Shown here: positions 54,719 to 64,000 of the stretch, piece by piece | How positions within the stretch are numbered: position 1 is the stretch's first letter | Layout of the letters: each line of letters begins with the position of its first letter | Source of the DNA: Brachionus plicatilis | Lineage: Eukaryota; Rotifera; Eurotatoria; Ploima; Brachionidae | NCBI GenBank assembly: GCA_010279815.1 | Contig: QEOQ01000226.1 | Location: forward strand, 2,200,456-2,264,455 | Direction of reading: 5' to 3' | Length of the DNA: 64,000 nucleotides | The notes under the pieces: generated by a model | Database searches by the model: none | The model's input: the letters and a program-made list of their open reading frames with translations, nothing else | What the model was told of the DNA's origin: nothing | Translations under genes and position numbers: made by a program

Positions 54719-55310
54719 TTAGTAGTAGTAGTAGTAGTAGTAGTTCTTGCTGCGACACCTTACATTTAGATTGTCTGAGCCCATCACCGCCAATTGGCCG
54801 TGTGGAGCTGTAGCAGCCGATTCCATTGAACTTATTTTAAATTTAGCAGTTGACTTGGATTTCACCACATTTTCTGGTAGCTTATTCTAATGCAGAACTA
54901 CTCTGTTTGAGAAAAATACATGTCTGGCACTTACTGCAGCTACAAAATCGTTTCTAATTTGAGCTGGGAAACTTTCTCTCTGGACTCTGATGCTATTTCC
55001 TCTAAACGCCCCGAATGGTCCCTTGTTTTCTGATTTATTCACTAGATTCTTGACCAAGCTTACTTTTTCTACTCCATTCACTAATTTGTACATTTCAATC
55101 AAGTCCCCTCTCACTCTTCTTTCATTCAGCTTTGTCAGTCTTAATTTTGTCAGCCTCATTTCATACGGCATGTTTCTTACAGGCATAGGTATTCTCTTGC
55201 ACCTTTTCCAACGCATTCACATCCATTTTCATACTTGGATTCCAAACCTGCACTGAGTAATCTAGGTGGAGTCTCACCATGGAAATATACAAATTTATGC
55301 TATGAAATTT
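54719..55310 (-). pseudogene. LINE (Jockey/CR1-type) 3' end relic with (CTA)n tail
   Basis: Minus-strand pieces read MVRLHLDYSVQVWNPSMKMD, ALEKVQ, then after a frameshift LTKLNERRVRGDLIEMYKLV and VFFSNRVVLH, a stop (TAG where Trp is usual), then NKLPENVVKSKSTAKFK. This is the C-terminal region of a CR1/Jockey reverse transcriptase (V-R-x-x-L-E-Y-x-x-x-V-W, ERR-x-RGDL, NRVV-x-WN-x-LP). The element ends in a (CTA)n microsatellite at 54721-54743, a usual LINE 3' tail of this group. Confidence 0.85.
54721..54743. repeat. (AGT)n microsatellite, LINE tail
   Basis: Seven to eight trinucleotide units directly at the 3' end of the LINE relic. Confidence 0.9.
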
Positions 55311-55621
55311 ATACCTTTTTGAAAATTACTCTATGTTCCTTTTTTTCGTACTATTGAAATTCGGCATTGCTCTTGCCCTTCGAAAGACATATACTATTTC
55401 TATGTGGTTAAAAAAATTAAAATTTATTAAGGACTTTCCTCTAGGAAATTGTTTGATTCGTACTTTTTTGTTGCTAAAAGATGATAAGCTTAAAACTAAT
55501 CGAAAAAACTCTTCTAATCAAAAGAGCAAATTCTCTTACTTTTATTAAAACCACTGACCATCTAAATATATGTTAAATTGAAAAGTAAAATTAAAAATTT
55601 CCATGATGTTTTTTAATTAAA

Positions 55622-55834
55622 ATGAGCCAATCCCTTTAATCTCTTACCGAAAGAATTTCGAAAGACTTTGAAGATGTTTTTGAAGATTTTCCTGACTATA
55701 AACGTCTTAAGGAATTGGTTTTGATGCAAGCTGTTTTTGGAATATCAACAGTATCTTTGACGAAAGGTCCTGGTTCATCTTTGGGTATGCTGCATCCGGA
55801 TCCAAAGACGCTTAAAATTGCTGCCGTTTTTTGA
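55622..55834 (+). pseudogene. Unrecognised coding-like relic
   Basis: ATG start, one early TAA at codon 6, then about 64 open codons with coding character: RISKDFEDVFEDFPDYKRLK, then AVFGISTVSLTKGPGSSLG, then HPDPKTLKIAAVF and a stop. I do not recognise the family. It could be a decayed exon or transposon fragment. Confidence 0.3.
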
Positions 55835-56802
55835 TTCATGTTCTTTAAAAATACGATATAAAATTAATTTTTTCTTTCCCAAATTTTTCATGGATTTTTT
55901 AGGTTGAATTTTGTCTCAGGTTTCTAAACAAATCAAAAAAATTAAAAAGGAATTTTATAAAGAAACAATGGCATTAATTACTGAATTTATCAATAAATTA
56001 TTTTAATAGTAAAAAAGGCTTATGAAATTAGAAAAATAAGATTTATTTTACCATTTGACGGTTATTTTTTCTTAATATAATTAAATAAATATTGGCTTGG
56101 TTGAAAGTAAAATAAAATAAGAGAAATTCTAACCTAGAGCTATTAGACAAATTTATGTTATTAATGTAAGAATGTGGAGATTTTAATTTTCTACAAAACG
56201 ATATGCCATAAGTATAAATTCTTTAAAATTGAAGAATTTTCCAAAAAAAAAGATATTTTTAGTTTTTCAGCTATGGTCTTTTAGAAATAAGAGCTAGGTG
56301 ACTATTTCTATAATGCTTAGGCAATTCTCTTTTATATAATTAGTGATCAGATAATCAAGGTCTTATCGTTATCCTGAAAACATGTGGTCCGTTAACAGCA
56401 ACTCAGGATTTCTCATATTTACTGGTTTTACAAGTCAATAACTATCAAAAACTAAAAGTACCAGTTGGGTCTTATGATCCAACTGATACTTTTGCGTTAA
56501 AGTTCATCAAATTCTCCACAAAATGGTAGGTGGTTGGAAGTTTTTGGATAATTTCTAATTCCATCCGATGGCGGTCCGTGTTTTTGTAGAAAACAGATGG
56601 TTTGTGTTTTAGCATAAGCCATAATTCTGAAACTGAATATTTATTAAAATATTTCCTATAATGTGGGTAGTATTTATGGCATTGTGAATTTTGGTACAAA
56701 AAACAAAAACAAAATATTAAAAATGCCAAAGCTTAAGTTCTAAAAGACCAAAAAGATGTTCTGTAAATTGTAGGAACTGAAACATCCTCTGTACCACCAT
56801 TA

Positions 56803-57078
56803 CAGTACTGATTTGACAAGTGATACGAAAATTTATGTAAAATAAGGTAAATTTACGTTCGCAAACTTACGTAATTTTACGAAATTTTTCGATATTTTAC
56901 GTAAATTAACTTTGGCCAAAAAATGGCAAGTCAACAAACCTGTAAGAGGGACACACAAATGTTTGGTCTGCCAAAAGCTCAGACATTTGTTCAAAATTAT
57001 TTTGCCATTTTTTGGCCAAAGTAAATTTAGGTAAATTTACGAAAATTTACGTAAAATCCACGTATCAAATCAGTACTT
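56803..57078. mobile_element. Long-palindrome MITE of the TACGTAAA group
   Basis: Ends CAGTACTGATTTGA and TCAAATCAGTAC are inverted repeats. Inner arms pair too: TTTGGCCAAAAAATGGCAA on the left with TTGCCATTTTTTGGCCAAA on the right. Both arms hold TTTACGTAA units. The end resembles the CAGTAGTGATTTGATAAC end of the MITE at 57725. Confidence 0.75.
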
Positions 57079-57360
57079 TATACTGATTCTGCAATAATCT
57101 GCAATAAATCTGAACTTTTTTTTTCAAAAGTCCAAGCAAAGACTTTAAATTTCCTTTTTTAAAATAAAGCCTAAGTCTGGATGCTTACTTAAATAAAAAC
57201 TGAATTTTAATTATAATTTTCTGTCATATCTTTTAAATAATGTAAATATTTTGAAAGTACCCATATTTTTTTTTATAAAATTCAAATTTTTATTAATTTT
57301 CACTTTTTCCTCTCAAATTCAGTTTATTTTGACTGTTATTGTTTTTGACGAAACTCACTT

Positions 57361-57460
57361 AAACTAGTGTAATTTTACGTAAAATTACGTAAGATTATGT
57401 TATCTTACATTTTCTTACATACAAGAAATGATGTAATATTGTGTAATCTTACCCACTATA
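57361..57460. repeat. TACGTAAA-type repeat fragment
   Basis: Contains TTTTACGTAAAATTACGTAA and alternating TTACAT/ATGTAA units. Related to the neighbouring MITEs by motif only. Confidence 0.4.
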
Positions 57461-57543
57461 CAGTTTAACTTTAAGCACTGTATTTTTATTAAAAAATTTA
57501 ATAGTGAAATAACTAAAAAAAGAAAGAACGCGAAAATAGATCA

Positions 57544-57577
57544 ATACATAAAACATAAAACATAAAACATAAAACAA
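57544..57577. repeat. (ACATAAA)n heptamer repeat
   Basis: Four to five tandem heptamers. Confidence 0.8.
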
Positions 57578-57724
57578 TGAGAAGAACATTAAGAAGTGAG
57601 TTTTTTTTTAATTTTTTGAAATTTTTTTTCTTAGATACAGATCTGAATTCTCTTCAGTGGAGGATTTGAATCATCCTCTAATTGGTGTTGAATTAAAAAA
57701 ATCAAGCATTCAAATACCTATTTA

Positions 57725-57880
57725 TACAGTAGTGATTTGATAACAGTATTTTACGAAAAATTACGTAAAATACCGTAAATTGACCAAATTTTACCACATT
57801 TTACGTAAATTAACGTAAAATTCGAAAAGTGAAAAAAAGGTATTTTACGAAAAATTACGTAAATTTTCAGGATTTTGAGT
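57725..57880. mobile_element. TACGTAAA-rich MITE, copy 2 (inverted relative to copy 1)
   Basis: Reverse complement of 7219-7375 with only a few differences. Confidence 0.75.
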
Positions 57881-58130
57881 ATTGAATAATGTCACCCCTC
57901 GTAAGTACGTTGACTATAAGATGCTGAAAGGAAGCCTGAATTTAAAGGCGATTATACTCGTTTATATTGACGCCGATTAGAAAGCTGTCTACTCAACAAG
58001 AATCTTAAATAAGAGAAGCACTACGAAGGATTGACCACTAGGTTAATCTTCTTTTTTTTATTATTTTATTAATTAAAATTAAAAATAAAGTTCTAATTTT
58101 TTTACTATTTTCAAATTTTCCTAAATTAAC

Positions 58131-58424
58131 TCAACAACTAAGGTAAAAAAAGAACTTCAAAAAAGAAAAGGAGTTATTATCTTTGACAGTAGATAGCTTA
58201 GGTCTTCCGGATCTTGGACGATGGTGGTATGAATTTGTTTGATTATATCGATCAATAAAAGTCTCTATGCATGATTTGGACCTATTAAGATCACACCGTA
58301 TTTCGGAATATGATTTTCCATTTTGCTGAAGAATAATATCCTTTATTCTGTCATCTTTACTAAAAGAATAACGCTCGGGAATCAAAAGCGATTTAATCTG
58401 TTCCAGAATTTTTTTAAGAGGCAT
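58131..58424 (-). pseudogene. Tc1/mariner-type transposase, N-terminal HTH fragment
   Basis: The 97-codon frame begins at ATG 58424 and contains SKDDRIKDIILQQNGKSYSE, IRCDLNRSKSCIETFIDRYN and HHRPRSGRPKLST. This is the paired-like helix-turn-helix and GRPR/GRPK linker of Tc1 transposases, which binds the terminal inverted repeats. The frame then becomes low-complexity and stops; the DDE catalytic domain is absent. A possible piece on the other strand (57979-58045, RKLSTQQES-stop-IREALRRIDH) may come from a related element but is weak. Confidence 0.75.
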
Positions 58425-58452
58425 ATTTATAATTATTTTTAAAAGTGTGTGC

Positions 58453-58708
58453 CAGAGTTGTTTAAAAGTCCCAAAAAAAAGTCCGAATCCAGACTTTTTT
58501 TTTAATTTGCTAGATCAGGCTTCATATTAAAAAAATTATTTACTCTTGGGTTGTCTAATGCAATCGATTTCAGAATCAGAATTTTGTTGCAATTTTAGCA
58601 TTTTTTTTTAATTATTCAAAATTTTAAAGCCTGGACTTTTGAATGAAAATTTAAAAAAAAATCCGGACTTGTACTTGACTTGAGACTTGTGACTTTTAAA
58701 CAACTCTG
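58453..58708. mobile_element. MITE with perfect 18 bp terminal inverted repeats
   Basis: The left end CAGAGTTGTTTAAAAGTC and right end GACTTTTAAACAACTCTG are exact inverted repeats enclosing 220 bp. Subterminal AAGTCC-G and CGGACTT units also pair. Flanks GTGTGTGC and TTGTGTGA partly match over 8 bp, as in hAT duplications. A related motif cluster (CAAGTCAGGACTTTGACTTG) lies near 50985. Confidence 0.7.
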
Positions 58709-61700
58709 TTGTGTGACAAACAAAACATTTTTTTGAGGAATTGAGCTTGTCGCAAAAAAAACAGAAGAAAAATTTGAGCCGTTTCTTAACTTTTTCACAA
58801 TTATTAAAATTAAAAAATTTGAATTGTCTTTTTTTAATTAAAATATCAAATGAATGGATTGCCAATTCAACTTTCAACAACAAGGTTTTATTTTAACTTT
58901 GATTTAAAAGAACAACGAATTTAGCCAAAAAAAGTGCCTTCAAATTACAATCCTGCCCCATTCTATTTCAATTCAAACTCAAACATACACTAAAAAAATC
59001 AGTCGTTTCTTAACTTTTTATTAATGCTGTAGATGCAAATAAATTAAATCATATCGTCTCAATAAATGATAGTTTAGAAAAGGCGATTTATTATTTTTTA
59101 ACTAAAATTACTGAAACTTTAACTAAAATTACTAGAAAAATTTTTTTTTTCCTAAATTTGCATAACTGATATTATTCTTATTAATTTTTCTAAATCGTAT
59201 TAAAATTATAAATTAAGCATAATTTTACTTTAAAAAAACTAAAAATCAGCAGATAGACGTTTAACTCGATTTTGAGCATCTTTTTAAGCCAGAGAAGGAT
59301 GTTTTGTACAATTAGATTTTTTTTTTTTGAATTAGAACAATATTTGGATAATTAAGAATATTATGGTATGAATTTTGATGAAAAATGTGAGTTCTGTAAT
59401 CTGGTTTCTAATTAAGATCTCAATAATTCTTTGCTAATTACAATTTGGTTCATATAGAGGCAAAGTATAGAAAAAAAATTTTAAAAAAGTTAAATAAAAT
59501 TTTATTTTTTTTTAAATTTAATTAATTATTGAAAAACTAGCATCAAACTTGATTTTTAAAATAAATTCACATTTTTAAATTAAATAAGTAATTTTATGAA
59601 ATGTAAGTCATTTTTATATTCATCTAGTAAAATTGGTAAAAAATCAGTAATTTTAGTTAATGAATTAGCACACGCCTTTAGAAAAAAGATACAGTTGATT
59701 CAATTTTTAAAATCTTAAGAACTTTTAAGACCTCTGACATGTGGCATGTAAAAAGAGGGTTGAACATTTGCTTGATTAAATTGTTTTGATCCGAAGAATG
59801 CTATTAAAGTTTTGAATATTTTCCATATCGATTTATTGAAGAATTTTTTGAAACTTTCCATGTCTATTTCATCGAGAAAAATATCAGTTATTAAATTTAA
59901 ATCGCTAATTACCCATTTAGCTTTTATCAAAGTATTTTAACTGAGAATCTCATCTAAACAAGCATGACACTCTTTAAGAAGCAACTCTTTCAACAATAAC
60001 TCAAATTGTTGGCAAATTGAAGTTTCAGATCAAATTTTAAGATCAAAAGGATCATTTAAAATTTTAAAGCTTAAATAATCTAAAGATTTTAATAATTTTT
60101 AAGTAATAAATACTAAACATTACTAGACATGTTATGTCTAATAATAGTTCATTACCATATTAACATCAAAATGATTGATCTCTAATTTATTTAACAAAAA
60201 CAATCAATAATTTAAATAATTCAAGTCAAGTTAATTCACATATTCAAATTTATAACTTTTATATCGATTCATTTAAACTGAAATAATTTTATTTTTCTAC
60301 TTTAATAAATTTTAAATTTTAAAACAGTTAATTTTTTTGTCTTTAAAAATAAGTTTTCATTAAAATCAATTTAAATATTTAAATTGATTTTAAGTTCAAT
60401 AAAAAGGGACATTTTAAAATTTTAAATATGAAAATAAACTTGACATGACATGTCAAGTAATTGCTTTTGAAAAAATTAATTTTTTCTCTTTTATTAAAAA
60501 AAAATATTAAAATTTATATTTTGATCTTTTGATTATGATCTCAAACTTCAATTTGCCAAATTGTTGGTATAAAATGCAATGCTTGCTTATTCGTTTTAGG
60601 CTCAAATGAATTGATTTGATGACCCTTTTTCTTATCACCATTAATACCAGAATTTTTAGCTTTTCTCAAATTTATCAGATTCGGAATTTTATATTAATTA
60701 GAAATGTCTTTACCATTTATAGACTGAATCGCTAAAATTTGCGAGCAAGCTGTTTTTTCCGGACAAAAGTATGTCGGTTTAGGCAATAATTTTACTTGTA
60801 ATCAATCGTTTTTTTTTTCATCTGTAATGAAGTAAAGTTTCAACTCAATATCGGTTTTACTTTATTATTATTTACAAACCACAATGCTCGACTAATTTTT
60901 AAATTAAATCTATTTTTCAATTCAAAAGGCATAGAATTCTCTTCATTTAAATCAGAATCATCTTCTGATGTATTTTCACCGATAATATTCACATTCGGTG
61001 AATTTGATTTCGAAAGAGTAATAGTTTTCACTGACACGTCATCAGACTCATTAATCTGATCAAATTCAAGGATGTAGTGGGCAAATACGGTCAAAAAATC
61101 AAGTATAAAGTCATCAGCTAAGGGTTCTTTTTTTCGTCAATTCCGTAAATAAATTCCAGTGGAATTAAAAATTCTCCTAAAGGACGATCTAAATTCTACT
61201 TTTTAGTATGTGTTTTACGGAATTAAAAAAATTTTTTTTTTGATTTTTTTGGCGGAATTTGGGCCACGGAATTCCGTATCCCGCGTTCCAAATTCCGCTT
61301 TTTAGGGACAACCAATATTTAATGTATTAATCGTTGTTTTATTAAGTGTTACTATTCCCAGACTATACGTAAAATACGATAAACAATAAGTTTTATATAA
61401 AAAAACTTTAATTTCATCAAATTCTTTTAGTATGTTAAAATCAATTAGTTTTAATTTTTTTTAAATAATACTAAACTCTGTAATTTCTATTATATAGGGT
61501 TCAAAAAAAGGCCAAAGCCATTCGGAGCAGTCCTGGGGAATTCCCCATAATTATATTTTAAATAAAACTAAATTAAAACTTTAAGAGATGTAGTCAGTTT
61601 ACTAATTTTCCCAATTGAGAAGGAGGATGAGAAAAAGGATTTTGATTGAACCTTTTTAAGGTTCTCTAATGATACTCTATTAAAGTCGAGATAAAAATCT

Positions 61701-61828
61701 AAAAATCTAAATAACTTCTAAATAAAAGATGACCAAAATTAATAATATTTGGCTTTTTAAGATTAAATTTTAGTCTCCATTTAGTACCATAATTCCCACA
61801 AATTTCGAATAAAGACTGTAAGTGTATA
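58709..61828. other. AT-rich DNA, no gene recognised
   Basis: No credible gene. Near 61130-61310 are repeated GGAATT/AATTCCG units (GCGGAATTTGGGCCACGG region, CGGAATTCCG palindrome) that may be a small inverted-repeat element. Short open frames at 59715-59930 and 60840-61094 have no recognisable family. Confidence 0.4.
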
Positions 61829-62021
61829 GGCAAAATGTCGAAAATTTTACATTTTTATATTTTCACATTTTTAGATTTTTTGTGCAATATTCCATAAAAT
61901 TTTTATTTTTAATTTTGGTAACTAAATAACTTGGAAGGGTTTTTTTTTATTTTCTGAAATATTGCACAAAAAAATCTAAAAATATGAAAATGTAAAAATG
62001 TGAAATTATTTTCATTTAGCC
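61829..62021. mobile_element. hAT-like MITE, copy 2
   Basis: Inverted copy of 46392-46583 with a few differences. Flanks AAGTGTATA and AAGTGTGTA indicate an 8-9 bp target duplication. Confidence 0.75.
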
Positions 62022-62167
62022 AAGTGTGTATCGACCGGACTGATGAGCATAATATCGTCAGTGTAAACTATTACCGATACATTTAAGTTGTTAGTTATAT
62101 TGTAGTTAGTTTGTAATAGTTATATCAGAATCTATAACTAACTTTGTTTTTATTCTGGTTTTTATTC

Positions 62168-62290
62168 ATATCCTTTTCAGGAGAAAATTTTCAGACTAGT
62201 TCGTCAAAAAGTGGAATAACTTGCCAGCTGAAGTCATAGAAGCTAAAACAGTCAGCCAGTTCAAGAATAAACGCGTCTGAAGCAAAAAGT
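62168..62290 (+). pseudogene. LINE reverse transcriptase C-terminal relic
   Basis: Plus-strand frame: FSD-stop-FVKKWNNLPAEVIEAKTV then SQFKNKRV-stop. This is the terminal signature of CR1/Jockey polymerases (RVV-x-x-WN-x-LP-x-x-V-x-x-A-x-S-x-x-x-FK). Only this terminal piece is visible. Confidence 0.65.
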
Positions 62291-64000
62291 TTTCAATCGA
62301 ACTACTTAAACAAAAAATAGCGATTTTAGATTTTGTGTGTCACTGGATTTATGCGCATCTAGCAACCATAGAAGCCTTCCGAGTAAAACGTTTCCGCAAA
62401 CAATCTTGTAACTTTTAATTTTTGTTATTAATACCTTTCTGTCTAATTTAAAATAAATACTCTTCATATTCGTTTATTTAATTAATTTTAATATTAATTC
62501 TATTTTCTTGTATTTTTTTTCTATTTTAATTAATTTTATTTTGTTTAATTATATTTTTTCGGTTTTTATTCTGAATTTGAAGGAACTTTAGTTCGATACA
62601 TATAAACAATTGAACAAAAATAATAAATTTTTTAATGAAAAATTATTTAAATTATTTTTTAGTTTTAACTCGTTTAATTATGGATTTTTATGGATAGAAA
62701 AAATAATTCTAGATATTAATATATTTAAAAAATATCAAATTCTAATTTTTTCATTTGTCTGATAAAAATGATTTTTCTCCTAGTTTTTACACTTGTCTCA
62801 AATACTTGACGACATTTCTTAAATTTCAATTAATGTTTCTCAAATAATGATCTTTAAGAAAAAATTCTGCTAAAGAATATTCAACTCGATTTCTTATTTA
62901 AATATAAAATTAGTAATCTCTAATACTTAAATTTTTGCTTTTAATTACATTATTGAGTAAATTATTTAACTCATTTAACAATCTATTTTAATCCGCTCTA
63001 TTTCAATTAATTTCGGTTTTAAGAACAAAAAAATTTGAACTTTTTTTTCACGAGCATACATTGGTATTTACCTTGCCATGCATTTGATATTACGGTTCTT
63101 TGTTAAAGCATAATTAGGTTTTTTGAGTTAAAAAAAGTAGAAGAATTTTTAAAACTTTTTAAAATAAATCTTTATTTTAACCATTTAAAACAATAGGCAA
63201 AATTTATTCTATTTGACGTATGATTTGTTTATTTTAGAAGAATGTGCATTTAAATTGTTTAAATATGTCAAATCTTGATAAAATTCAACTTAATAAAATC
63301 TGAATTGACTTTAATTTCTATCAATCAATAACCAAATAAAGCATATTGAATTTTCTAGTCAATATCATTAATTAAAAATTTTACTCACATTAGTTAAACT
63401 TGAACCATTAGCTCATAAACAATAAATGATGAGTAGGATTTAGAAAAAAAAAATTTCAGCTTCATGCATCGGCACCATCTGCACGATTATGAAATTGAAA
63501 GCTTTTGAAAATTTTTCTTTTCCGTAACCGAGTGTAAACAAATCAGGGTTATTTGAAGACAAAAATATCTGGTTTGTATTAATGATCTCAAGTTATTTGA
63601 TTTAAATTAATTAAGACCAAAATCGATGTTGTGTGTGCACTTTTAAAAGCTTGAATTTAAAACCAAAAGCCAAAATTCAATTTAAAGCATTTATTAAAAT
63701 TTAAATGAAGATAAATGAGCTTTAGATCAATGTCTAATGCATTAACCATGCCAGCAAAGAGTTGACCATGTTTTTCTAAAATTTAATCAATTTGTCTCAT
63801 GCTTTGAGCATATTTAACTTTATTGAAAAAACAAAATAAAAAAAAATGGTATTACTTAAATAATTTCTGCCAGCTTTTTAAATTTGCACGAATGATTGAT
63901 TTAATAGAATAATTGACTCTTGAACAAAAATCTTAAAATCTCTTTTCTTTTTTTAGTTTTCTAAATTAAACAAATTTAAGAAAATATAATTAAATAAAAT
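62291..64000. other. AT-rich DNA, nothing recognised
   Basis: No gene, RNA or clear repeat seen to the window end. Confidence 0.5.

Overview
The window is a stretch of an animal nuclear genome. It is very AT-rich, has genes split by mostly 50-80 bp introns, and carries unmistakable metazoan families: PP1 catalytic subunit, COMMD5, hexokinase, condensin NCAPD2, an ABCB transporter and an eh1-motif transcription factor. Jockey/CR1-type LINE relics, piggyBac and Tc1/mariner remnants and several foldback/MITE families fill much of the rest. Compact AT-rich genes with this transposon mix would fit a small spiralian such as a rotifer (Brachionus-like). That taxonomic guess is inference; no species-diagnostic sequence was seen.

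Layout. 1-0.7 kb: the GC-rich first coding exon of a minus-strand repressor-type transcription factor, with several kb of gene-free upstream DNA. 6.5-8 kb: a hairpin element, a TACGTAAA-rich MITE and a decayed piggyBac transposase. 10.5-15.6 kb (+): an 11-exon full ABCB transporter whose exon phases all fit but which carries two in-frame TAA codons. 16.8-19.3 kb and 24.3-27.3 kb (-): two copies of a PP1 + COMMD5 gene pair, with a 914 bp almost identical tract between the PP1 copies. 19.7 kb (+): a 78-codon ORF head-to-head with the first PP1. 28.6-32.0 kb (-): hexokinase with a hydrophobic N-terminal segment and two alternative terminal exons. 38.5-42.7 kb: a transposon island with two LINE relics, an 815 bp foldback element and a 244 bp direct repeat that copies the end of the next gene. 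42.7-53.0 kb (-): six-exon condensin NCAPD2 whose two largest introns hold MITEs and a 40-nt hairpin. 54.7-62.3 kb: LINE tails, Tc1/mariner, several MITEs. The remainder is AT-rich DNA in which I see no gene.

The genes are not an operon and do not form one pathway. PP1 and NCAPD2 both act in mitosis, COMMD5 in endosomal trafficking, hexokinase in glycolysis. The points most worth checking are the hexokinase terminal-exon pair, the PP1 conversion tract, the ABC transporter's two TAA codons (one in a known readthrough context), and the hairpin in NCAPD2 intron 5. All exon models were built by hand from splice sites, phase and homology; none was tested against transcripts.
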